Assembly (NCBI RefSeq): GCF_001424905.1
Contig: NZ_LMCU01000001.1
Location: forward strand, 1,543,480-1,607,479
Length of the DNA: 64,000 nt
From: Leifsonia sp. Root112D2
GTDB taxonomy: Bacteria; Actinomycetota; Actinomycetes; Actinomycetales; Microbacteriaceae
Direction: 5' to 3'
Shown here: positions 32,843-41,100 of the stretch, one piece after another
Layout of the letters: every line of letters starts with the position of its first letter
Numbering within the stretch: position 1 is the first letter of the stretch
Notes under the pieces: model-generated
Seen by the model: the letters and a program-made list of their open reading frames with translations, nothing else
Told to the model about the DNA's origin: nothing
Databases searched by the model: none
Made by a program: the position numbers and the translations under genes

Positions 32843-33160
32843 TCAGTCGTCGTCGTCGAGGGTGACATTGATGGCGGTGGCGGCGATGCTGCGCCAGTCT
32901 GTGCCCTCGTGGTACGTCTCGGTCTCGCCCGGCAGGCGTACGCCATAGACCGGCTCGTGTTCCTCACCGACCGGTGAGACGTAGAACAACGACCCGACAG
33001 TCTGCCCGTCGGCACTTCGGATGACCCACTCGTCGTCGCCGATCAACCTGATGCCGTACGCGCCGCCCCGATGTTCGAGCGTTGCCGTCTCGCCGAGTCG
33101 CAACTCATCCTTCGGCGGCTGAGAAAGGTGGGGTTGTTGTACGCCAGTGTTGTCAGACAT
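32843..33160 (-). CDS. Hypothetical protein, 105 residues
   Basis: It starts at MSDNTGVQQPHLSQPPKDE with AAGGGAG upstream. The body is beta-rich (YGIRLIGDDEWVIRSADGQTVGSLFYV, VYGVRLPGETETYHEGTDWRS), ending in an acidic LDDDD tail. No family was recognised beyond its resemblance to other actinobacterial hypothetical proteins. It is convergent with the SDR gene. Confidence 0.7.
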   Translation of the reverse strand: MSDNTGVQQPHLSQPPKDELRLGETATLEHRGGAYGIRLIGDDEWVIRSADGQTVGSLFYVSPVGEEHEPVYGVRLPGETETYHEGTDWRSIAATAINVTLDDDD

Positions 33161-33254
33161 CCGCTGTCTCCCTTCGGCCACCTCGCTGGGCCCGTTGCGC
33201 ACAGTGTACGACCGTGGATGCGACCCCGGCTAGTGCGAGCGCGCGCTCGTGCGT

Positions 33255-33329
33255 AATTCAGGAGTGGAGAGCACCTCGCGACCGCTCCATGCGGATGCGA
33301 CGGGCGCGACACGCCTCCACTCCTGAATT
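33255..33329. repeat. 75-bp intergenic palindromic element (type A, copy 1)
   Basis: Terminal 15-bp inverted repeats AATTCAGGAGTGGAG (33255-33269) and CTCCACTCCTGAATT (33315-33329) are perfect. A second element at 43872-43946 has the same length and the same TAATTCAGG...CCTGAATTG ends, with different interior. Confidence 0.85.
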
Positions 33330-33379
33330 GCGTCAGGGGCCCGGGCGGACGTGTTGCAGCGGAAGGCGCTGTGGGCGCC

Positions 33380-33775
33380 TTATTCGGCGGCGCGGGCGCG
33401 GCGGGCGGCGTCGCGCTCTTTGACTCGAATCTGCTCGGCGCGCACCTCCGCCTGGGTGGCGCGCTCGCGCACCAGCCACGCCGGCGGCTTCTGCAGCAGG
33501 GCCGTGATCTCGGCGGTGGTCAGCGGCTCGTCCGCGTCTCCGCGCGCGAGTCCGGCGATGGAGACGCCGAGCTTGCCGGCGACAACCGGGCGCGGATGCG
33601 GGCCGTTCTTGCGCAGTTCGGCCAGCCACTCGGGCGGGTTGGCGTTGAGTTCGGTGACTTCGGCGCGCGAGATCGCGCGGCCCTGAAACTCCTCGGGGGC
33701 GGCGGGCAGGTAGATGCCGAGCTTCTTGGCCGCGGTTTCGGGCTTCATGGTCTGATCCGATTTGTGCGACGTCAT
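33380..33775 (-). CDS. DUF5997 family protein
   Basis: It is 131 residues: MKPETAAKKLGIYLPAAPEEFQGRAISRAEV, then PPEWLAELRKNGPHPRPVVAGKLGVSIAGLARG and LTTAEITALLQKPPAWLVRERA, with an Arg/Glu-rich tail. These segments define the actinobacterial DUF5997 family, small proteins of unknown role commonly next to a LysR-type substrate-binding protein. That neighbour is present divergently here. Confidence 0.87.
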   Translation of the reverse strand: MTSHKSDQTMKPETAAKKLGIYLPAAPEEFQGRAISRAEVTELNANPPEWLAELRKNGPHPRPVVAGKLGVSIAGLARGDADEPLTTAEITALLQKPPAWLVRERATQAEVRAEQIRVKERDAARRARAAE

Positions 33776-33848
33776 CTGCCCAGCGTATCCGCTGCATTAG
33801 CCTGTGAGGGGCGCCGCGTGTGATCGCGGCCGTGGTGAGAGGATGCGC

Positions 33849-34511
33849 ATGGGCACGGATGCGGCATCCGCTTCGTTTCGTATCGGCTTCATGCCGGGCG
33901 TCACAACGACCAAATGGACCCGCATCTGGGCCGAGCGGCACCCGGATGTGCCGCTCGAGGTCTTCGCGACCGGCGTCGACGAGCAGGTGGCAGTGCTGCT
34001 CGATGACCGCGCCGATGTGAGCTTCGTGCGACTGCCGATCGACGACGAGGGACTCAGCGTGATTCCTCTTTACCTCGAGGAGGCGGTGGTGGTCGTGGGC
34101 AAAGATCACGCGATTGCCGACGTCGATTCGGTGACGCTCGCCGAGCTCGAGGGCGAGAGGCTGCAGGATGCGACGGGGGCGCTGAAGGACGCCGTCGAGC
34201 TGGTCGCCGCCGGGGTCGGCGTGCTCGTGGTGCCGCAGTCGCTCGCGCGACTGCACGCGCGCAAGGACGTGACCTATCGAACGGTGACGGATGCCGGCCA
34301 GACGCAGATCGCGCTGGCCTGGCTCGCGGAGCGCACGACCGAGCAGGTCGAGGAATTCGTGGGCATCGTGCGCGGGCGCACGGCGCAGAGTTCGCGCACG
34401 ACTCCCACCCCGCCGAAGGCGAAGAAGCCGCCCAAGAAGAAGGTGGCGCCGAAGCCGGTTGACCAGGCGCGAGCGCGCGCCGCGAAGGCGCGGAGGCGGC
34501 GCGGTCGATAA
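33849..34511 (+). CDS. LysR-substrate-binding-domain protein lacking the DNA-binding domain
   Basis: It starts at ATG 33849 (MGTDAASASFRIGFMPG) with GAGAGG upstream. The chain is a two-lobed periplasmic-binding-like fold as in LysR effector domains (ERHPDVPLEVFATGVDEQVAVLLDDRADVSFVRLPI; LVAAGVGVLVVPQSLARL). No helix-turn-helix precedes it. The C-terminus is a Pro/Lys/Ala/Arg tail (PPKAKKPPKKKVAPK...RRRRGR) like those that bind nucleic acid. It is divergent from DUF5997 with 73 bp between starts. Confidence 0.85.
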   Translation: MGTDAASASFRIGFMPGVTTTKWTRIWAERHPDVPLEVFATGVDEQVAVLLDDRADVSFVRLPIDDEGLSVIPLYLEEAVVVVGKDHAIADVDSVTLAELEGERLQDATGALKDAVELVAAGVGVLVVPQSLARLHARKDVTYRTVTDAGQTQIALAWLAERTTEQVEEFVGIVRGRTAQSSRTTPTPPKAKKPPKKKVAPKPVDQARARAAKARRRRGR

Positions 34512-34525
34512 CGGCTTGCGAGGAC

Positions 34526-35425
34526 CTAGTCGTCGAGCAGCACCTGCTCGAGGGCGTGGGCGCCGATGGCGGCGAGTCGGGGATTGTCGTCGGAGAAGGC
34601 GGCTATGGCGGTACCCATGTTGAGCGCCCAGCCGCGGGCACGCAACCAGGTGTCGTCGTCGACAGCGGCAAGCGCGTCGGTGCGGGAACGGAACGCGGCG
34701 CGCGCCTCGGCGTCGAAGACCAGCCAGGCCGCCGCGAGATCGGTTGCGGGGTCCCCGGCCGTAACGTCGCCGAAGTCGATGACGGCGGCCAGGCGCGTGG
34801 GCCGGCCGGAGGCATCCGTCGTCAGCAGAATGTTGGCGGGGTGCGGGTCGCCATGCAGCCACAGCGGCGGCCTTGACCAGGCGGGCGTCTCGACAAGGCG
34901 CCCCCACAGCGCCGCAATCTCGTCGGCGTGCTCGATCGAGCCGCCGGCGAGGCGATCGTGCACCGCGTGCGTGCGGCTCACGAGCGGCACACCTCGCACC
35001 GGGTTGTATGGCGCATCGGCGGGAGCCTCGGTGTGCAGCGCTACCAGGAACTCGGCGAGTTCGGCGGCCACCGGAGCGCGCGCGGCCGCGTCGAGCTCGG
35101 CGGCGGCCGTCGCCTCGAACCATGGCGTGATGCTCCACGCCCACGGGTAGTAGTCGGTGGACACCCCGGCGCGAACCGGCACGGGCGTCGGCCTGGGAAG
35201 CTGCGGGGCCAGGACCGGCAGCCAGCGCTGTTCATTGAGCACCAGCTCGGCGGCGGCCTCCCGGCGCGGCAGACGCACGCTCAGCGACTCGCCCAGGCGA
35301 AACAGCGCGTTGTCCCAGCCGTTGGCGACGAGCGTGACCTTGTCGGCAAGATCCGGATGCTGCTCGTCGACCAGGCGTGCCACGAGCGCCGCGTGCACAT
35401 CGAGTTCGGCGGCGGGCATGTCCAT
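34526..35425 (-). CDS. Aminoglycoside phosphotransferase-fold kinase
   Basis: At 299 residues it has the APH kinase landmarks: VANGWDNALFRLGESLSVRLPRRE (ATP-binding lobe), the catalytic loop LWLHGDPHPANILL, and VIDFGDVTAGDPATDLAAAW with the Mg-binding Asp. The start MDMPAAELDVHA follows AGGAGC. In chromosomes such proteins phosphorylate diverse small molecules, and resistance cannot be assumed. A GGTTTCGA-type repeat unit lies upstream, at 35446-35487. Confidence 0.87.
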   Translation of the reverse strand: MDMPAAELDVHAALVARLVDEQHPDLADKVTLVANGWDNALFRLGESLSVRLPRREAAAELVLNEQRWLPVLAPQLPRPTPVPVRAGVSTDYYPWAWSITPWFEATAAAELDAAARAPVAAELAEFLVALHTEAPADAPYNPVRGVPLVSRTHAVHDRLAGGSIEHADEIAALWGRLVETPAWSRPPLWLHGDPHPANILLTTDASGRPTRLAAVIDFGDVTAGDPATDLAAAWLVFDAEARAAFRSRTDALAAVDDDTWLRARGWALNMGTAIAAFSDDNPRLAAIGAHALEQVLLDD

Positions 35426-35445
35426 GTGAGTGCTCCTGGTTCGGT

Positions 35446-35487
35446 GGCTGGTTTCGAGACGGCCGCGGGCGGCCTCCTCAACCGGCG
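35446..35487. repeat. REP-like unit (GGTTTCGA...CCTCCTCAACC)
   Basis: It contains GGTTTCGAGACGGCCGC and the opposed GCGGCCTCCTCAACCGGCG, a hairpin with GGCCGC/GCGGCC stem. Related units occur at 41766-41861 and 48602-48624; this style of repeat is known to be frequent in Microbacteriaceae genomes. Confidence 0.6.
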
Positions 35488-35511
35488 AAGACTCGAAGCC
35501 GGCGAAGCGCC

Positions 35512-37200
35512 TTACGGCTTCGTGAACCTGCCGGCGGCGGCATCCTCCGGGGCGTTCTGCTTCATGATGAAGTGCTGCTTCTTGCCGGTCGCCGTGTACG
35601 GCAACTCGCTCACGAAAGCGTAGCGACGGGGGCGCTTGTAGTCGGCGAGCGAGACGCTGTCGCGGCAAAACGCATCCAGTTCCGCGGCTGCCGCCTGGGC
35701 GTCTGCGAGCGTGCCGGCGCGCGGCTGCACATAGGCCACGACGAGCTCGCCCCATTCCTCATCGTGCAGGCCGACGACAATGCTGTCGGCGACATCCGCG
35801 TGCCCGGCCAGCACCTCCTCCACCTGAACCGGGTGCACGTTCTCGCCACCGGAGATGATCATGTCGTCTTTGCGGCCGATCACCGTCACCATCTCGGTGT
35901 CATCCCAGCTGGCCAGGTCGCCCGGATACATCCAGCCCTCGTGGAATTTGAGTTCCTGTTCCTCGGGGTTGTGCATGTAGGCGTAGCCGCTCTTGACCGT
36001 GCGCATGATGACCTCGCCGATCTCGTGGCCGTCCTTGGCCACGACGTCGTCCGGGGACGCGACGCGATCGGGGTAGACCTTCACGACGGCCACGTCGTCA
36101 TCGAGACAGGCGCGACCGGCCGCGCCCGCGGCATCCGGCAGATCTTCGGGGCGAAGGTAGGTGTTCCAGAAGGCCTCGGTGGTGCCGTATCCATTGGCGA
36201 TGCGTGGGCTGAGCACCCGCTGGTAGCGCAGCGCGGCGGCGCGGTCGAGCGGGGAGCCCATGGTGACGATGCCGCTCAGCGACGAGAGATCGCGGGGCGT
36301 GGCTTCCTGCGCATCCGCCAGTCGTTCGAGGTTGGTGGGTGCACCGATCACGTACGTGAGCTTGTATTTCTCGATGTTGTCGAGCACGGTGGCCGGGTCG
36401 AACTGTGGAAGCGTGACGACCTCTCCGCCCACGAAGAACATGGTGTTCGGGCCCGCGCAGTAGTTGCCGCCGCGGTGGAACCACGGCGACATGTTCATGG
36501 TCTTGTCGGTGGGGCCGAGCGGAAAGTGCATCACCACGTCGTGGGCGCTGAGCGTCTCGTTGAGGCTGGTGAGCGGCACGGCCTTGGGCATGCCCGTGGT
36601 GCCGCTCGTGTACAGGCGAGAGGTCTCATCCCAGACATTGCCCCCTGCCGGGGCGCGAAAGCTCGGTGCGTCGCTCGCCAGCAGCTCGTCGAAGCCGATG
36701 GATCCGGGCACGCGCTCGCCCTCGCCGACCGCCACGATGACGGGCGGCGTGTATGTCGCCAGGCCCAGTGCCTTCGCGGTGTCGTCGGATGACCGTGCGT
36801 CGTAGATGAAGATGGCCGGTTTCGACGTGTTGAGAATGTGTGCGGTTTCTGCCGGTGCGAGCCGAAAGTTCATGGGCGAGCTGATGGCGCGGAGCCCCTG
36901 CGCCGCCACATAGAGAAATGCGAACTCGGGCACGTTCATGAGCTGGTAGCCCACGATGTCGCCGATGCCTACGCCGTGCTCAGCCAGGCCCTTGACCAGC
37001 CGGCCGGTCACCTCGCCGAGTTGTTTGTATGTCCAGCTCTGGCCGGTGGTGGAGTCGGTTAGCGCGGTGCGATTCGCATAGCGGTGGGTGTTGCGCTCGA
37101 CGGCGGCGGCCCAGGTGAAACGCTCCTCGAACACCTTGCGAAACTCGCTCGGGTCGTAATCGCTGTTCGTCTCGGTGTTGATGGGTGTGATCGTGGTCAC
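35512..37200 (-). CDS. Acyl-CoA synthetase / AMP-dependent ligase
   Basis: The adenylate-forming motifs are in order: LYTSGTTGMPKAVPLT (P-loop, about 190), NGYGTTEAFWN, MYPGDLASWDD, VIGRKDDMIISGGENVHPVQVEEVL, and the catalytic Lys near the end in YTATGKKQHF. Fatty or aromatic acids are activated to CoA thioesters through acyl-AMP. At 562 residues it is full length. The start was taken as GTG 37200, with AGG 6 bases upstream; ATG 37212 is possible. Substrate class is unknown. Confidence 0.87.
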   Translation of the reverse strand: MTTITPINTETNSDYDPSEFRKVFEERFTWAAAVERNTHRYANRTALTDSTTGQSWTYKQLGEVTGRLVKGLAEHGVGIGDIVGYQLMNVPEFAFLYVAAQGLRAISSPMNFRLAPAETAHILNTSKPAIFIYDARSSDDTAKALGLATYTPPVIVAVGEGERVPGSIGFDELLASDAPSFRAPAGGNVWDETSRLYTSGTTGMPKAVPLTSLNETLSAHDVVMHFPLGPTDKTMNMSPWFHRGGNYCAGPNTMFFVGGEVVTLPQFDPATVLDNIEKYKLTYVIGAPTNLERLADAQEATPRDLSSLSGIVTMGSPLDRAAALRYQRVLSPRIANGYGTTEAFWNTYLRPEDLPDAAGAAGRACLDDDVAVVKVYPDRVASPDDVVAKDGHEIGEVIMRTVKSGYAYMHNPEEQELKFHEGWMYPGDLASWDDTEMVTVIGRKDDMIISGGENVHPVQVEEVLAGHADVADSIVVGLHDEEWGELVVAYVQPRAGTLADAQAAAAELDAFCRDSVSLADYKRPRRYAFVSELPYTATGKKQHFIMKQNAPEDAAAGRFTKP

Positions 37201-37299
37201 GGAGAACCTCATCTCTCAAGCAACTGCGCCGGCGCCATTGCCGGTGATGATGTGAATCTATCGCCCGGTAGCTTAGCGCGCTGGAGCAGCGCTGCCGGC

Positions 37300-37381
37300 C
37301 ACCGAGCTCGAACAGCGCGCGGGCTCCTAGTTCGGTTGGCAGTGCGGGCAGAAGAACGTGTCGCGCTGTTCGAGCTCGGTG
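37300..37381. repeat. Perfect 20-bp inverted repeat spanning the nei2 stop codon
   Basis: CACCGAGCTCGAACAGCGCG (37300-37319) is the exact reverse complement of 37362-37381. The inner arm encodes Nei2 residues around RTELEQRD, and the outer arm lies beyond the stop. The 42-base loop holds the last codons. It could fold as the transcript's terminator or a stabilising 3' hairpin. Confidence 0.8.
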
Positions 37382-38106
37382 CGACCCAGACGCATTTGCT
37401 GGATGCGTGTGCCGCAGCGTCGGCACGACTCACCGGCTCGACCGTAAACCCAGGTGCGCCGACCGCGACGCAGTTCCCCGGTGGTCGTGCGTTCCGGGCG
37501 GTCGCGGTTGGCGGTGATGAGACGCCGGGCCAGTGCCACCGCGGCCGGCAGATCGACTTCGGCGACCGGGCGCGTGGGGAGCATTCCGCGCAGAAAACAC
37601 AGTTCATTCACGTAGACGTTGCCGAGCCCCGCCAGGTTGCGCTGATCCAGAAGCGCGACGGCGATCGCCTGCTCGGGGTGTTGTGCGAGCCGACGAATGG
37701 CCTCGGCCTCGTTCCAGTCAGGGCCGAGCAGATCGGGCCCGAGATGGCCGACCAGATCGACCTCGCAATCGCGGGCAACAACGTCGAGCTCGCCGAGCGC
37801 GAAGCCGACCGCCTGGCGGTCGGCGGTCTGCAGCACGATACGCGCCTCGAAGGCGGGGCGCGTCCAGCGCTCACCGTGATGGTAGAGACGCCAGGTGCCT
37901 TCCATCTTGAGGTGGCTGTGGATCGTGAATCCACCGACATGCATGAGCAGGTGCTTGCCGCGACTGACGACCTCGTGCACCGTCTCGCCGGTGAGGTCGA
38001 CGGTGGCGAATGCGGGTACCCGAATGTCGCATCCGGTGAGCACGCTGCCGCCGAGAGCGGCGTTCAGCCGTCGCGCCGTCTGATAGACGGTGTCGCCCTC
38101 AGGCAC
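37327..38106 (-). CDS. nei2: Fpg/Nei family DNA glycosylase (endonuclease VIII, Nei2-like)
   Basis: MPEGDTVYQTARRL gives the catalytic Pro2-Glu3 after Met removal. GKHLLMHVG has the conserved Lys, QRNLAGLGNVYVNELCF the H2TH helix-two-turn-helix, and CRRCGT...FFCPHCQPN the C-terminal zinc finger. It excises oxidised pyrimidines and cleaves the abasic site. It lies directly downstream of lhr (36 bp), the usual actinobacterial arrangement, so the two are probably co-transcribed. 259 residues, normal. Confidence 0.92.
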   Translation of the reverse strand: MPEGDTVYQTARRLNAALGGSVLTGCDIRVPAFATVDLTGETVHEVVSRGKHLLMHVGGFTIHSHLKMEGTWRLYHHGERWTRPAFEARIVLQTADRQAVGFALGELDVVARDCEVDLVGHLGPDLLGPDWNEAEAIRRLAQHPEQAIAVALLDQRNLAGLGNVYVNELCFLRGMLPTRPVAEVDLPAAVALARRLITANRDRPERTTTGELRRGRRTWVYGRAGESCRRCGTRIQQMRLGRTELEQRDTFFCPHCQPN

Positions 38107-38142
38107 GGTATTGACCTGGTGAGTGAGGCCGACCGGCGGCGG

Positions 38143-41100
38143 TCATGAGCGCAGGCGCAGGCCGCGCGGGGTGGCCGTGAAGCCTGCGGCAGTGAGCGCG
38201 TCGCCGACCGGGGTGCCCAGTATGAATGCACCGTTCACGGTTTCGATGGTGAGCTTCTGCACGTGCCCGCGCAGCACCAGGCGGGCGACGGATGCTGCCG
38301 CGGTGGCCAGCACCTCGGCGTCGGCCGAGAAGGCGAGCAGAGTCTTGCCCCCGCGCTCGATATAGAGCACGAGTGCGCCGTCGACGAGTGCCACGAGGGC
38401 GCCGGCCTTGCGAGCGGCACGGTGGCCTGTGCCTGTGCTTGCAGAAGGGGCCGATGCGGACGGCCATGGCAGCGCCGCGCCGTAGGGGTTGGCGGGGTCT
38501 GTCGCCGCGAGCGTGACGGCGGCCAGGGGCGCCTGCTGCAACGGGTCGAGGGTGAAGGAACGCAGCCTGTCCACCGTGGCGCCGGTCGCGAATTGTGCGG
38601 CGCCCAGCGTCTCCACGAAGTAGCCTCGGCGGGCACGCCCCGATTCCTCGAAGCCGCTGAGCACCTTGTATGCCAGTGCGAATCCGCCCGGTGCGCCCTC
38701 GTTCATGACGGAGCCCCGGGTGACGACGCCATAGCGTTCGAGCAGGGTCTCGGCCTGTGCGTGGGCGCGCAGCGTCGCATCCGTTTCGGCGAGAGGTAGA
38801 ACCGACCAGCGACCGCTGGCCGTGGGCGGCCCGGTGCGGCTCGGCATGGACGGTCGGGCGTAGCCTCGCCCGCGATACATGCGCGATCGGGGCGGCGCGG
38901 CCTGTCGGCGGTGCGCGCCGGCGCCGCCGGTGAGCACGCGCAGCGGCGCGAAAGTGTCGTTGGTGACGAGCCCCGCCCAGGCAAGATCCCACAGCGCCGT
39001 GACGAGGGCTGTGTCGTCGGTTGAGCCGACGGCATCCGACAGCTGGCGAAAGAAGAATCCGCCGCCCGTGCCGAGCGCAACCAGTATCTCGCGCTGCAAC
39101 TCGTCGGTGTCGTGCTCGAGCGGCAGAGGCAGGGTGAGCGGCGCCGATTCGGCCAGATGCAGAGTGACCCAGCCGTCGTGGCCCGGCAGCGAGCCGCCGC
39201 CCGCCCACAGCACCTCGCCCGTCGCGGTGAGTTCATCGAGCATGGCCGGGCTGTAATCGGAGACACGGCTGGGCAGCACCAGGGACTCCCATGCCGACGC
39301 AGGAATACGGGCGCCGGCCAACTGCTCGATGACGGATGCGACGGCATCCACCCCGCGCAGCGTGCCTCCCACGTGTTGCCATGCCGGCAGGAACCGCCCG
39401 AGCGCCTGCGGTTCGACGGGCTCCACCTCGTGCCGCAGCGCTGCCAGTGAGAGCCGACGGATGCGCCGCAGTACCTCAGCGTCGCACCATTCGGCACCCT
39501 GCGCGTCGGCCCGGAACTCGCCTTCGACGACGCGGCGATCGTGGCCGAGGCGGCGCAGGGCGTCGTGCACTATCGCGGTGCCGAGACCGAGACGGGAGGC
39601 GACATCCGCCACGGTGAAGGGGCCGTGAGTGCGGGCGAAGCGGCTGACGAGATCGCCGAGCGGGTCGGCGACCGGCTCGATGAACGCGAGAGGCACGCCG
39701 ATGGGCAGCGGCACGCCGAGCGCGTCCCGCAGCCGCGCAGCGTCTTCGATGCCGGCCCACTGTTCGCGGCCGGCGAAGCTCACCCGCAGGGCGCGCTTCG
39801 TGTCGACGAGTTCATCCAGCAACGCTTCGGCCTCGATGACCGAGGGCTCGAGCCGCGCGGCGACCTCGTTGGTCGTGAGTGGCCCGAGCAGGCGCAGCAG
39901 ATCGGCGGCGCCCTCCACGTCGGCGCGCGCCTGCCGCTCGGGGGTCAACCGTTGAAGCTCGTTCTCGACGCGCTCGATGACCGCGGGGTCGAGCAGCTCG
40001 CGCAGTTCCACCCGGCCGAGCAACTCGGCCAGCATGCCGGCGTCGAGCGTGAGCGCGGCGGCCCGCCGCTCGGCCAGCGGGCTGTCGCCCTCATACATGA
40101 ACGCGGCGACATACCCGAAGAGAAGGGAACGCGCGAACGGTGACGCGGCATCCGTCGTGGTTTCGATGATGCGGATGCGCCGCTCGGCGATCTGCGTTGC
40201 CAGCGCTCCAAGCGCAGGCAGGTCATACACGTCGCGCAGGCACTCGCGCACCGTCTCGAGAATGATCGGAAAGCTCGGGTACTTGCGGGCAACATCGAGC
40301 AACTGTGAAGCCTTTTGCCGCTGTTGCCAGAGCGGTGAGCGCTTGCCCGGGTTGTATTTGGGCAGCAACAGGGCGCGCGCCGCGCACTCACGAAAGCGCG
40401 ACGCGAACAGCGCGGATCCGCCGACCTCGTCGGTGACGATGGCGTCGAGCTCGGCCGGGTCGAAGACGAACAACTCGGCGCCGGGCGGCTCGGATTCGGT
40501 GTCTGGAATGCGCACGATGATGCCGTCGTCGCTTGCGACGCAGGCGCCATCGATGCCGAAACGCTCGCTCACCCGCGAGCCGACGGCCAGCGCCCAGGGC
40601 GCGTGCACTTGCATGCCGTATGGGGAATGCAGAATAAGACGCCAGTCGCCGAGCTCGTCGCGAAAACGCTCGAGAACGAGCGTGCGGTCGGTGGGCAGGT
40701 GTCCCGTGGCCTGCTTCTGCTCGGAAAGGAACGCGATGAGGTTCTTCGATGCGCGCTCGTCGAGGCCTGCCGCCTCGCATCGTGCGGTGGCGTCAGTGTC
40801 GGATGCCCCGCCCAGCTCCCGGGTGAACGCACCTATCGCGGCCCCCAGCTCGGCGGGCCGCCCCAGGCTGTCGCCCTTCCAAAACGGCAATCGCCCGGGC
40901 TGGCCGAAGGCGGGCGTGACGAGCACGCGATCGTGGGTGATCTCCTGGATTCGCCAACTCGTCGCCCCGAGCGCGAACACGTCGCCGACGCGCGACTCGT
41001 ACACCATCTCCTCGTCGAGTTCGCCGACGCGGCTGCCGGCGGCGGAGCCTGCCGATGGGCGCGGCTCGCCGACCATGAACACCCCGAACAAACCGCGATC

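Noticed and set aside
33333..35144. 603-codon minus-strand frame
   Set aside because: Arg-rich shadow spanning three supported genes on both strands.
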